This document shows positions 26,342 through 34,721 of a DNA stretch of 64,000 bases, in pieces. Both the position numbers and the translations under genes were made by a program. The notes beneath the pieces are model-generated. The model had not been told where the DNA came from. It did not search any database and worked only from the letters and a program-made list of their open reading frames with translations. How positions within the stretch are numbered: the first letter of the stretch is position 1; each line of letters begins with the position of its first letter. This stretch comes from Nitratireductor sp. (GTDB lineage: Bacteria; Pseudomonadota; Alphaproteobacteria; Rhizobiales; Rhizobiaceae): positions 310,001-374,000 of the forward strand of contig JACKJU010000001.1 of assembly GCA_020637805.1 (NCBI GenBank). Reading direction: 5' to 3'.

Positions 26342-27340
26342 ATGCGCAATCTCATAACCGATGTGGCCGGCATCAATGTCGGAAATTCCAAGTCGGAAGG
26401 TCTGAAATCCGGCGCGACCGCCATACTCTGCGATGAACCTGCAATTTCGGCCTGTCACGTGATGGGCGGGGCACCTGGAACGCGCGATACAGACCTCCTG
26501 GCTCCGCACAATACCGTGGAGAAGGTCGATGGCATTGTTCTGTCGGGCGGATCGGCCTTCGGGCTGGATGCTTGCGGCGGCGCTCAATCGTTTCTGCGCA
26601 CGCAAGGCCGCGGCTTCGAGGTGGGCGGGCACCGCATTCCCATCGTACCAGGTGCCATTTTGTTCGACCTCGTGAATGGCGGCGACAAGAACTGGGGGCT
26701 GCATTCCCCCTATCGCGATCTCGGCTACCAGGCGGCGGAAGCAGCCGCATCCGATTTCGCCATCGGAACCGAGGGTGCAGGAACCGGCGCGATTGTTGCC
26801 GGTCTCAAGGGCGGGCTTGGCTCGGCCTCGACGCAAATGAAAAGCGGGGCTACCATCGGTGCTCTCGCGGCAGTCAATGCGCTGGGCAATCCGGTCATGG
26901 GCGACAGCGGGCATTTCTGGGCCGCACCATTTGAGCAGGATGGTGAATTTGGCGGGCGGGGCCTGCCATCCACGTTGCCGGCACGAACAAGCGACATTGC
27001 CATCAAGTTCCGCGATGAACCTGCCGCGGGGCGCAACACCACGATCGCTGTCGTTGCAACGGATGCCAGTCTGACCAAGGCAGAGGCGGCACGTCTGGCA
27101 ATGGTCACCCATGACGGTTTCGCTCGCGCATTGTGGCCGTCGCATACACCATTTGACGGCGACATTGTTTTTGCGCTGGCAACCGGAACACATGGCAGGC
27201 TGAATTCCATGGACGAATGGATCGATCTGTGTGCGCTTGCCTCGGCCACGATGGCGCGAGCCATTGCGCGGGGTGTGCATGCGGCCAGCCCGGCAGCCGG
27301 CGATCCCTACCCGACCTGGCAGCAGAAGTTCGGACAATAG
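26342..27340 (+). CDS. P1 family peptidase (S58, DmpA/NylC-like N-terminal nucleophile hydrolase)
   Basis: A 332-residue protein of the P1/DmpA family: TDVAGINVG at the start, DGIVLSGGSAFGLDA and the conserved NTTIAVVATDASLTK, in which the Asn-Thr bond aligns with the autocleavage site of NylC-type members. Such enzymes self-cleave to expose an N-terminal Ser or Thr and act on small peptides or amides. The gene follows the substrate-binding protein by 4 nt and is therefore co-transcribed; a link between peptide uptake and hydrolysis is inference. Confidence 0.9.
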   Translation: MRNLITDVAGINVGNSKSEGLKSGATAILCDEPAISACHVMGGAPGTRDTDLLAPHNTVEKVDGIVLSGGSAFGLDACGGAQSFLRTQGRGFEVGGHRIPIVPGAILFDLVNGGDKNWGLHSPYRDLGYQAAEAAASDFAIGTEGAGTGAIVAGLKGGLGSASTQMKSGATIGALAAVNALGNPVMGDSGHFWAAPFEQDGEFGGRGLPSTLPARTSDIAIKFRDEPAAGRNTTIAVVATDASLTKAEAARLAMVTHDGFARALWPSHTPFDGDIVFALATGTHGRLNSMDEWIDLCALASATMARAIARGVHAASPAAGDPYPTWQQKFGQ

Positions 27341-27498
27341 TCCCCTCCTGTTGCTCCTTGTGCCTTTCAGCACATACCGGACACATTGTGGTTTCTATAC
27401 TGAGCAGAAAATCCGCTCAGGAAGCGACCAAGCAGAGCGGTGCACTCACGTGACGAAGTCCGCGTTTCCTTTTTGCGTGGCACAAACCGGAGGAATTC

Positions 27499-28224
27499 AT
27501 GCGGTTGTTCAAAACGACAATACTTTTCGCGGCGCTCGTATTCCCGTCACTCCAGGGAATGGCACATGCCGGCGATTTCGCTACCCGTGCAATCCTGGGG
27601 TTTTCGGAAGACGGCAGCCGGTTCGCCTTCGAGGAGTTCGGGCGGCAGGACGGATCCGGCTTTCCATATTCCAACATCTACGTGATCAACACGGCTACCG
27701 ACCAATGGACTGCCGGATCGCCTTTTCGCGTATTGATCCAGGACGAGAATGCCAGCGAGGATGACGCACGAGACCAGGCCCGCGACCAGGCCGGAAACGC
27801 ACTCTCGGTCATACGTCAGCCCGGCGTGCACGCGGCCACCAACCAGCAGCTTGAAATCGTGGACAATCCGCATCGGATGGCCGCCAAGCCATATGTCTTC
27901 AATCCGCCGACGTCCGATTCCATCGAATTTCGCATCGAGGAAATACCCGTCACTCCGCCCGAGATGTGCAAGGACTTCGGGGAGACCAAGGCATTCAGAC
28001 TAAAGCAGATCTTTTCCGAACCTGGCAAGGCGACAAGGTTGTTGCATGAGGACGATGGTGTGCCGTCAAGCAGGCGATGCCCCCTTTCCTACAGGTTTGC
28101 CGATATCCTGACCTACTATCCGGACAACGGACCCGCCGTGGCCGCCATACTGATCCTGATGGAGCAAGTCGGTTTCGAGGGGCCCGATGGCCGCTATCTT
28201 GCAGTTACGACGCAGCTTGATTGA
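27499..28224 (+). CDS. DUF2259 family secreted protein
   Basis: A 241-residue exported protein; signal peptide ends near SLQGMAHA. The mature protein resembles the DUF2259 family (LGFSEDGSRFAFEEFGRQDGSG and YSNIYVINTATDQW), which looks like a short beta-propeller-type or WD-like blade sequence. Two Cys (EMCKDF, RRCPLS) may form a disulfide. Function unknown. Good GGAGG at the start. Confidence 0.85.
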   Translation: MRLFKTTILFAALVFPSLQGMAHAGDFATRAILGFSEDGSRFAFEEFGRQDGSGFPYSNIYVINTATDQWTAGSPFRVLIQDENASEDDARDQARDQAGNALSVIRQPGVHAATNQQLEIVDNPHRMAAKPYVFNPPTSDSIEFRIEEIPVTPPEMCKDFGETKAFRLKQIFSEPGKATRLLHEDDGVPSSRRCPLSYRFADILTYYPDNGPAVAAILILMEQVGFEGPDGRYLAVTTQLD

Positions 28225-28283
28225 AAGCCGCCCGGTTTCCACGGGAAATGTGACGCAGGCAATGGCAAAGAACGCCGCCACAG

Positions 28284-28328
28284 TTGAGTGGTGGGCATCC
28301 ATCTGTTAGCGGATGCCCTATTACTCAA
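28284..28328. promoter_or_regulatory. Long dyad in the purB leader
   Basis: GGGCATCC (28293–28300) pairs with GGATGCCC (28311–28318), and the outer TTGAGT (28284–28289) with ACTCAA (28323–28328). The structure ends 21 nt before the purB start and lacks a U tract, so it is more likely a leader structure or binding site than a terminator. Confidence 0.4.
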
Positions 28329-28349
28329 CCATGAGCCAAGGACCGCTTC

Positions 28350-29654
28350 ATGATCCCGCGTTACGCCCGCCCGGAAATGACCGAAATCTGGGAACCTGCA
28401 ACGAAATTCCGGATTTGGTACGAGATCGAGGCCCATGCATGCGACGCACAGGCCGAACTCGGTGTCATCCCCAGGGAAAATGCGGAAGCCGTGTGGAAAG
28501 CAAAGGATGTCGAATTCGACGTTGCGCGCATTGACGAGATCGAGGCGGTAACCAAGCACGATGTCATCGCCTTCCTGACGCATCTTGCCGAACATGTGGG
28601 TTCGGATCAGGCGCGTTTCGTGCACCAGGGCATGACCTCCTCCGATGTTCTCGACACCACGTTCAACGTGCAGCTAGTGCGTGCCGCAGATCTGCTACTG
28701 GCGGATATCGACAGGGTGCTGGCAGCTCTCAAGAAGCGCGCCTACGAGCACAAGGATACGGTTCGCATTGGCCGTTCGCACGGCATCCATGCCGAACCGA
28801 CCACGATGGGCCTTACCTTTGCCCGCTTCTATGCAGAAATGGACCGCAACAGGGCCCGTCTCGAGCGCGCCCGTGCCGAAGTCGCAACAGGAGCGATCTC
28901 GGGTGCGGTTGGCACCTTTGCCAATATCGATCCCTATGTGGAGGAATATGTCTGCAAGCAACTGGGACTGGAGCCGGAACCGATTTCGACACAGGTCATA
29001 CCCCGCGACCGGCATGCCATGTATTTTGCCACTCTGGGCGTGATCGCCTCCTCGATCGAGAATGTCGCCATCGAAATCCGTCATATGCAGCGTACCGAGG
29101 TACTTGAGGCCGAGGAGTTCTTCTCGAAAGGCCAGAAGGGTTCGTCTGCAATGCCCCACAAGCGCAATCCGGTGCTGACGGAAAACCTTACCGGCCTGGC
29201 GCGTCTTGTGCGCATGACAGTTGTCCCGGCAATGGAAAACGTGGCGCTTTGGCACGAGCGGGATATCTCCCATTCCTCTGTGGAACGCGGCATCGGGCCC
29301 GACGCCACAGTGACGCTCGATTTCGCCCTGAACCGGCTTGCCGGAGTGGTCGAGAAGCTGGTGGTCTATCCCGAAAACATGCTGAAGAACATGAACAAGT
29401 TCAAAGGGCTCGTGATGTCGCAGCGCGTGCTTCTGGCGCTGACCCAAGCCGGTGTTTCGCGCGAGGATGCCTACCGTCTCGTTCAGCGCAACGCGATGAA
29501 AGTCTGGGAAGAAGGCAAGGACTTCAAGGAAGAACTGCTGAAGGATGGCGAAGTGACAGCAGCCCTCTCCCGGCAGGAGATCGAGGAGAAGTTCGATCTC
29601 GGCTATCACACCAAGCATGTCGACACGATTTTCAGGCGGGTCTTCGGGGAGTAA
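28350..29654 (+). CDS. purB: Adenylosuccinate lyase
   Basis: Cleaves SAICAR to AICAR and adenylosuccinate to AMP in purine synthesis. The 434-residue cytosolic tetramer subunit has the family features: DVIAFLTHLAEH, the TSSDVLDT loop (…HQGMTSSDVLDT), GRSHGIHAEPTT with the catalytic His, and the signature GSSAMPHKRNPVLTE. Start ATG follows AGGA by 8 nt. Confidence 0.96.
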   Translation: MIPRYARPEMTEIWEPATKFRIWYEIEAHACDAQAELGVIPRENAEAVWKAKDVEFDVARIDEIEAVTKHDVIAFLTHLAEHVGSDQARFVHQGMTSSDVLDTTFNVQLVRAADLLLADIDRVLAALKKRAYEHKDTVRIGRSHGIHAEPTTMGLTFARFYAEMDRNRARLERARAEVATGAISGAVGTFANIDPYVEEYVCKQLGLEPEPISTQVIPRDRHAMYFATLGVIASSIENVAIEIRHMQRTEVLEAEEFFSKGQKGSSAMPHKRNPVLTENLTGLARLVRMTVVPAMENVALWHERDISHSSVERGIGPDATVTLDFALNRLAGVVEKLVVYPENMLKNMNKFKGLVMSQRVLLALTQAGVSREDAYRLVQRNAMKVWEEGKDFKEELLKDGEVTAALSRQEIEEKFDLGYHTKHVDTIFRRVFGE

Positions 29655-29798
29655 CAGCCTCTGGGCTGTAAAATCGGTTGCCGCCTCGACCAGCCGGGAA
29701 GTCGCGTTTTCTTTCAGCGTGCATGGAGACGTGATTTCACCGCCATCTTGCTGGCACCTTCTGCAAGCACGGGTCGCCCTCAACCTAAGAGGGATTTT

Positions 29799-30029
29799 AT
29801 GCTCTACATACAACATAAACTTAAAAGTGCCTGGGAACGTCACCAGCACCATCCGGAAGAGCGCGAAACGATCAGTGTTGGTTGGGCGGTTCTGCTGTCC
29901 GTTACCGTAATCATCGCGGTAGTCTCATTGGTCTTGGTAACCTTGCTCGCAGTTCCGGAGGAAGGAACTCCCGGCAATTCCACTTCCGATAAAAGATCGG
30001 GAGAAACGGCAGCGGTCACTCACGCATAG
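29799..30029 (+). CDS. Small single-span membrane protein
   Basis: A 76-residue protein with a soluble N-terminus rich in His (ERHQHHPEERET), one membrane span (VGWAVLLSVTVIIAVVSLVL, ~27–50) and a short hydrophilic tail. AGAGGG lies 8 nt before the ATG. No family is recognised; the good ribosome-binding site and clean span support a real gene. Confidence 0.6.
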   Translation: MLYIQHKLKSAWERHQHHPEERETISVGWAVLLSVTVIIAVVSLVLVTLLAVPEEGTPGNSTSDKRSGETAAVTHA

Positions 30030-30263
30030 TGGTCGATATGCATCTCTGCGGCAGCCGTCGCAAACACCTATCCGAACAAGCACTCGCAATCGCATCAACC
30101 CCGGACCACACTTCACTAACCTACCGGGCCTAAACTACCGGTATTGTTGCAAAAATATCGCTTGCTATCGAAATGCTGCGAGTGCGAAAAAATCCCCGTA
30201 TACAACGTCAGAAATTTTGAGATTTGATTTTCCCAGGGAATTCACTTTCTTGGGGCTAAAAAA

Positions 30264-30956
30264 ATGAAGCGTGTGAATCTTGTACGGACGGCGTTTCTGA
30301 CTGTTGCCATCGGCTTGGGCTCCTCAGCCCTTGCGGCCGATCCGGTGACAGATGCAGGTTCTGCGGACGAAGGCGACGTCAGTTTTTCCTACGGCGCTGC
30401 ACTGACTTCCAACTATATCTCGCGCGGCACGACACAGTCCGACGACCATGCCGCAATACAGGGCTATGTCGAGGCAAGCATCGGCATTCTGTATGGTGGC
30501 GTTTGGGCATCCTCGGTGGATTTCAACACGCCTGACAAGGCGGAACTTGATTTCTATGCCGGCATCCGGCCAGAGATCGGCGATCTGTCGCTCGATCTCG
30601 GTTATGTGCGTTACTACTACGACGATTCAGGCGATTGCTGCGGTGAATGGTACGCCAAGGGAACCTATGCCCTCTCCGAAGCCGTCAGCGCAGGTGGCGA
30701 GTATTACTACGACAATGAAAACGACACCCATTGGGCAGTTGCCACTACGGAGGTCTCCGGCCTCCCGATGGATCTGACGTTCTCGGGGCAGATCGGCAGC
30801 GACTTCGGATCGCTTAAACTTGGCAGCGCCGACAAGGTTGCCTGGAATGCCGGGCTGTCGCACGCGCTTGGCGACAATGGAACGATCGACCTGCGCGTTC
30901 ATGATTCAAATTACGACCCGATGCGCTTCGTCGCCACGGTATCGTTCGATTTCTGA
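30264..30956 (+). CDS. TorF family putative porin (Gcw_chp, TIGR02001)
   Basis: A 230-residue outer-membrane beta-barrel protein with a cleaved signal (…GLGSSALAA). The family hallmark SYGAALTSNYISRGTTQSD is followed by alternating amphipathic strands and a terminal aromatic (VATVSFDF) typical of outer-membrane insertion. Transport substrate is unknown. A GGGG before the ATG serves as ribosome-binding site. Confidence 0.88.
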   Translation: MKRVNLVRTAFLTVAIGLGSSALAADPVTDAGSADEGDVSFSYGAALTSNYISRGTTQSDDHAAIQGYVEASIGILYGGVWASSVDFNTPDKAELDFYAGIRPEIGDLSLDLGYVRYYYDDSGDCCGEWYAKGTYALSEAVSAGGEYYYDNENDTHWAVATTEVSGLPMDLTFSGQIGSDFGSLKLGSADKVAWNAGLSHALGDNGTIDLRVHDSNYDPMRFVATVSFDF

Positions 30957-31063
30957 CCTGACGTGATTCAAGCCGGGGTTCCCTTAGCAGGACCCCGGCA
31001 AATCGCTCCGAAGCGGGACCATCCGCCCTTGAATTTGTGCGCTGCGGCAGCCATGTTGCGGCG

Positions 31064-31648
31064 ATGAAGACCACCGACACCGAAATACTGATTTGTCCCG
31101 GTTTCAAAGGGGCGCCCGAAGACCATTGGCAGACGCGCTGGGAGAAAAACCTCTCTGCCGCGCGGCGTGTGCCCATGGGGGACTGGCACAAGCCGGTTTT
31201 CGAGGACTGGAAGGCAAATCTGATTTCCGAGGTGGACAAGGCGGAAAAGCCGGTCGTTCTGGTCGGTCACTCCCTTGGTTGCCAGGTCATCGTGCAAGCT
31301 GCCCCGGAATTCAAGAAGCCGGTAATTGGTGCCTTCATGGTCGCTCCGCCAGACGTGGCGAACCCTGACATCCGGCCGCGGCATTTGCTGACCTTCGGAC
31401 CGGCTCCTACCGATCCGCTGCCCTTCCCGTCCATCGTCATTGCCAGCCGCAACGACGATTTCTGTTCGTTTGAAACAGCAGGCGACATGGCGAATGCCTG
31501 GGGATCGCTGCTTCTTGACGCGGGCGAGAGCGGACACATCAACGCCGAAAGCGGACACGGCCCGTGGCCGGAAGGCCTCATGATATTCTCGAAGTTCATG
31601 AACCAGTTGAAGGCGCCAGAGGAATTCGGACGCAACGAGCGGAATTAA
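31064..31648 (+). CDS. RBBP9/YdeN-type serine hydrolase
   Basis: A 194-residue small alpha/beta hydrolase: ICPGFKGAPEDHWQTRWE at the start is the RBBP9/YdeN hallmark; the nucleophile is GHSLGC, the acid probably in SRNDDFC and the His in SGHINAESG. Substrate unknown. The gene lacks a good ribosome-binding site; ATG 31064 gives family-length protein. A bidirectional terminator follows. Confidence 0.88.
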   Translation: MKTTDTEILICPGFKGAPEDHWQTRWEKNLSAARRVPMGDWHKPVFEDWKANLISEVDKAEKPVVLVGHSLGCQVIVQAAPEFKKPVIGAFMVAPPDVANPDIRPRHLLTFGPAPTDPLPFPSIVIASRNDDFCSFETAGDMANAWGSLLLDAGESGHINAESGHGPWPEGLMIFSKFMNQLKAPEEFGRNERN

Positions 31649-31670
31649 CGCTGGCGGCTACTTCAACAGC

Positions 31671-31705
31671 AAAAAAGCCCGGCCAAATTGACCGGGCTTT
31701 CAAAA
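31671..31705. terminator. Bidirectional terminator
   Basis: AAAGCCCGG (31674–31682) pairs with CCGGGCTTT (31692–31700), flanked by A-rich and T-rich tracts. It serves both the hydrolase (plus) and the DUF1476 gene (minus). Confidence 0.7.
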
Positions 31706-31728
31706 TTCATGCGTCGAGAAATGCAGGA

Positions 31729-32052
31729 TCAGCCTTCCGACTGCACCTGACTGACGGCGGTAGCCAGCAATTCGTCCATGGTGCGGCGAATCTGGTGATC
31801 GGACTGTTCGACACCGGCGGCGTCGAAGTCGGCCCTGATCTTGCGGAACACATCTTCGTCGCCTGCTTCCTCGAAATCGGCACGGATGACTTCCTTGGCG
31901 TATTCCTGGGCATCGTCGCCCGATTTGCCAAGGAGTTCTGCAGCCCAGAGGCCGAGCAGTTTGTTGCGGCGTGCTTCCGCCTTGAATTTCAGCGCCTCAT
32001 CGTGGGCGAACTTTCTTTCGTAAGCGTCTTCACGGTCGTCGAATGTGCTCAT
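31729..32052 (-). CDS. DUF1476 protein, F1-ATPase zeta-type inhibitor
   Basis: A 107-residue protein matching the alphaproteobacterial F1FO-ATPase zeta subunit first described in Paracoccus: FDDREDAYERKFAHDEALKFK at the N-terminus, then RRNKLLGLWAAELLG and a helix near QEYAKEVIRADFEEAG. The N-terminal helix inhibits ATP hydrolysis by analogy with mitochondrial IF1. ATG 32052 has a GGAGG. It is divergent from purC. Confidence 0.88.
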   Translation of the reverse strand: MSTFDDREDAYERKFAHDEALKFKAEARRNKLLGLWAAELLGKSGDDAQEYAKEVIRADFEEAGDEDVFRKIRADFDAAGVEQSDHQIRRTMDELLATAVSQVQSEG

Positions 32053-32186
32053 GGCGGCCTCCATAGACTCAGATGGTTGCGATATAATCGGTAGCCGAAG
32101 CAATTTGAAGTCTGGCGGTCAAATTCTTTTGTCGCACCTCGACACGAACTCGGCTGGGCCAAACAGGAAGAAAGCCCACTGACACA

Positions 32187-32212
32187 CGAAATATGCGGGC
32201 GAAATATACGGG
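32187..32212. repeat. Tandem 13-bp direct repeat upstream of purC
   Basis: CGAAATATGCGGG (32187–32199) is followed directly by CGAAATATACGGG (32200–32212), one mismatch. It sits in the DUF1476–purC divergent region, about 130 bp before purC. Confidence 0.5.
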
Positions 32213-32343
32213 GATGCACCGTCAGCCCAGTTGTGAATCGCCGCGCGTTTCTGTAGTTTCCGGCACAACCGGCTCTTTCGGTCAAGTCAAGCCACTGGCA
32301 CTACCGAATGCAATGTCCACCGGTCTCAATACGGGAAAAGCAC

Positions 32344-33120
32344 ATGTCCAGACGCCGCCGAATCTATGAAGGCAAGGCCAAAATACTCTATGAGGGCCCG
32401 GAACCGGGTACGCTGATCCAGTTCTTCAAGGATGATGCAACCGCATTCAACGCCAAGAAGCACGAGATCATCGAAGGCAAGGGCGTGCTCAACAACCGGA
32501 TTTCGGAGCACATCTTCACCAGCCTGAACCGGATCGGTATCCCGACGCATTTCATCAAGCGGATGAACATGCGCGAACAGCTTATCCGCGAAGTCGAGAT
32601 CATTCCGCTCGAGATCGTCGTTCGCAACGTGGCCGCCGGTTCGCTCTCCAAGCGGCTCGGCATCCCCGAAGGCGAAATACTTCCGCGTTCCGTCATCGAG
32701 TTCTACTACAAGAAGGACGAACTCGATGATCCCATGGTCTCCGAGGAGCATATCACTGCCTTCGGATGGGCATCTCCGCCGGAAATTGACGACATGATGT
32801 CGATGGCGGTTCGCATCAACGATTTCCTGTCCGGCCTGTTCCTTGGCGTCGGCATCCAGCTTGTCGACTTCAAGATCGAGATGGGCCGGTTGTGGGAAAA
32901 CGACATGATGCGCATCATCCTGGCAGACGAGATTTCGCCGGATTCCTGCAGGTTGTGGGATATCAATACCCAGGAGAAGATGGACAAGGACCGTTTCCGC
33001 CGCGACATGGGTGGAATGCTTGAGGCCTATCGTGAAGTTGCGAAACGGCTTGGCATCATGAACGAGAACGAACCTGTGCGTTCCAAGGGACCCCGCCTCG
33101 TCTCCAGCAAGGACGACTGA
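32344..33120 (+). CDS. purC: SAICAR synthetase (phosphoribosylaminoimidazole-succinocarboxamide synthase)
   Basis: Joins aspartate to CAIR in purine synthesis. The 258-residue protein shows RRIYEGKAKILYEGPEPGTL (ATP binding), FKDDATAFNAKK, the VRNVAAGSLSKRLG segment and DEISPDSCRLWD near the C-terminus. ATG 32344 gives the usual length; GGGAAAAGC before it is a modest ribosome-binding site. First gene of purC–purS–purQ. Confidence 0.96.
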   Translation: MSRRRRIYEGKAKILYEGPEPGTLIQFFKDDATAFNAKKHEIIEGKGVLNNRISEHIFTSLNRIGIPTHFIKRMNMREQLIREVEIIPLEIVVRNVAAGSLSKRLGIPEGEILPRSVIEFYYKKDELDDPMVSEEHITAFGWASPPEIDDMMSMAVRINDFLSGLFLGVGIQLVDFKIEMGRLWENDMMRIILADEISPDSCRLWDINTQEKMDKDRFRRDMGGMLEAYREVAKRLGIMNENEPVRSKGPRLVSSKDD

Positions 33121-33182
33121 CGCGCGCGCCCAGGCAGGGCGTGTTGAATGCATGCAAGAACCAGCACCATACGGAATTTGAA

Positions 33183-33425
33183 ATGATCAAGGCACGCGTG
33201 ACCGTAACCCTCAAGAACGGCGTACTCGACCCGCAGGGCAAAGCCATCGAAAACGGCCTTGGCGCGCTTGGCTTCGACGGCGTCAATCAGGTGCGGCAAG
33301 GCAAGGTCTTCGACGTTGAACTCGATGGAAACGACAAGGCAAAGGCCGAATCCGACCTGAAGGCAATGTGCGAAAAGCTCCTCGCGAACACGGTGATCGA
33401 GGATTACCACGTATCCCTGATCTAG
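33183..33425 (+). CDS. purS: FGAM synthase subunit PurS
   Basis: An 80-residue subunit of the three-part formylglycinamidine ribonucleotide synthase (PurL–PurQ–PurS). Typical features are ARVTVTLKNGVLDPQGKAIE and a GFDGVNQVRQGKVFDVEL core. It bridges PurQ and PurL so ammonia can pass. It lies 62 nt after purC. Confidence 0.94.
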   Translation: MIKARVTVTLKNGVLDPQGKAIENGLGALGFDGVNQVRQGKVFDVELDGNDKAKAESDLKAMCEKLLANTVIEDYHVSLI

Positions 33426-33428
33426 ACT

Positions 33429-33523
33429 GTTTCACCTTTCGGTGTAATCAGACAGGATCAGCAAGCAACTGAATTCATTGACGCATTTCGATTTTTCCGA
33501 TTCTGTCAAAATCGAAATTGCTC
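33429..33523 (+). repeat. Two-hairpin intergenic repeat, copy 1
   Basis: About 95 bp between purS and purQ, read in plus orientation: a GTTTCACC…GGTGTAA small hairpin, then a middle segment with CTGAATTC, then TTTCGATTTT (33486–33495) pairing with AAAATCGAAA (33508–33517). Copies 2 (51171–51275, minus) and 3 (57688–57784, plus) share the same order of blocks. Confidence 0.75.
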
Positions 33524-33571
33524 CAGGGTTCGAAACAGCAGCCACGGGCGGCAGGATCTGCGATCAAAGAC

Positions 33572-34252
33572 ATGACAGCAGCAGTAGTTCTCTTTCCAGG
33601 TTCCAATCGCGACCGCGACATGATTGCGGCGTTGAACAAGATTGGCGGCAAGCCACCACTTCGCATCTGGCATACCGACCGCGATATTCCCGACGCTGAC
33701 CTTTACGTCGTCCCGGGTGGGTTTTCCTATGGCGACTACCTGCGCTCAGGCGCAATTGCAGCGCGTTCACCGGTCATGGATGCCCTGCGCGAAAAAGCTG
33801 CCCAGGGACGCCGCATCCTCGGCGTCTGCAACGGCTTTCAGATCCTGACCGAGGCCGGTCTGCTTCCCGGCGCCCTGATGCGCAATGCAGGCCTGCACTT
33901 CGTGTGCAAGGAAGTGCTTCTCGAAGTCACGAACGCTTCCACCGTGTTCACAAGCCGCTATGACAAGGGCCAGATCCTGCGCTGCCCGGTGGCGCACCAT
34001 GACGGCAACTATTTCGCCGATGCCGAAACACTGAAGGCACTGGAAGGAAACGGCCAGGTTGCCTTCCGCTATGCAAAGGGAACGAACCCGAACGGGTCGA
34101 TCAATGACATTGCAGGTATCGTCAACGATGCGGGCAATGTTCTCGGCATGATGCCACATCCCGAGAACCTCATCGAACCAGCCCATGGCGGTACCGATGG
34201 CCGAGCACTGTTTGAAGCGGCAATGGGCGTTCTTGAAGGCGAACCTGCATGA
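33572..34252 (+). CDS. purQ: FGAM synthase glutaminase subunit PurQ
   Basis: A 226-residue class I glutamine amidotransferase that releases ammonia for PurL. The nucleophile Cys is in ILGVCNGFQIL, and the His/Glu pair in MMPHPENLIE. N-terminal VLFPGSNRDRDM is typical. ATG 33572 follows the repeat copy by ~50 nt. The stop overlaps the start of the lipoprotein gene by 4 nt (ATGA). Confidence 0.95.
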   Translation: MTAAVVLFPGSNRDRDMIAALNKIGGKPPLRIWHTDRDIPDADLYVVPGGFSYGDYLRSGAIAARSPVMDALREKAAQGRRILGVCNGFQILTEAGLLPGALMRNAGLHFVCKEVLLEVTNASTVFTSRYDKGQILRCPVAHHDGNYFADAETLKALEGNGQVAFRYAKGTNPNGSINDIAGIVNDAGNVLGMMPHPENLIEPAHGGTDGRALFEAAMGVLEGEPA

Positions 34253-34701
34253 CGCCGGTGAACGGTGCCCGTTTGCCTGGGATGCTGCTGGCCGCAGCTG
34301 CTGCCTTCTCGCTTGGTGCATGCCAGAGCAAGGAAGGCGGGCCATCTTCGGCGCTCAGCCTGCAGAGCAAGCAATCTCCATCCGATGCGGTTACGCACAT
34401 TGCACGCGTTGCGCAAAAATGCTGGTTCCAGTCGAAGGACGCAGCGTTTTCAGGCTACCGGCTGGCGGCTGAGGTGAATTCCTACGCCGGACGGCCGCGT
34501 TTTCTGCTGGTGCCGCGCAAGAACCCCGGCGGACTGCCCGAACTCGTGGTCCAGGCCGAAAAGCGTGGAGACAGCGCAAGCGGCTCCTACACCGGCGTTG
34601 AAACCTACGGTCCGTTGCTTTCGGGACCGCATGGCAAGCGAATTACTGGTGATGTTGAACGCTGGGCAAACGGCAGTTCCGATTGCTCGGCAACCGCCTG
34701 A
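34249..34701 (+). CDS. Lipoprotein of unknown function overlapping purQ
   Basis: A 150-residue protein with a lipoprotein signal (LLAAAAAFSLGACQSK; Cys near residue 25). The rest has a short helical N-terminal part (SDAVTHIARVAQKCWFQSKD) and a beta-rich segment with NSYAGRPRFLLVPRKNPGG. The 4-nt ATGA overlap with purQ implies translational coupling. No family is recognised; a link with purine metabolism is not shown by the sequence. Confidence 0.75.
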   Translation: MTPVNGARLPGMLLAAAAAFSLGACQSKEGGPSSALSLQSKQSPSDAVTHIARVAQKCWFQSKDAAFSGYRLAAEVNSYAGRPRFLLVPRKNPGGLPELVVQAEKRGDSASGSYTGVETYGPLLSGPHGKRITGDVERWANGSSDCSATA

Positions 34702-34721
34702 TCAGAGATCTGTACGCGCTT

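Noticed and set aside
26258..27373. 371-codon minus-strand frame opposite the P1 peptidase
   Set aside because: Antisense shadow with Cys/Arg-rich composition; the plus-strand peptidase has clear family motifs.
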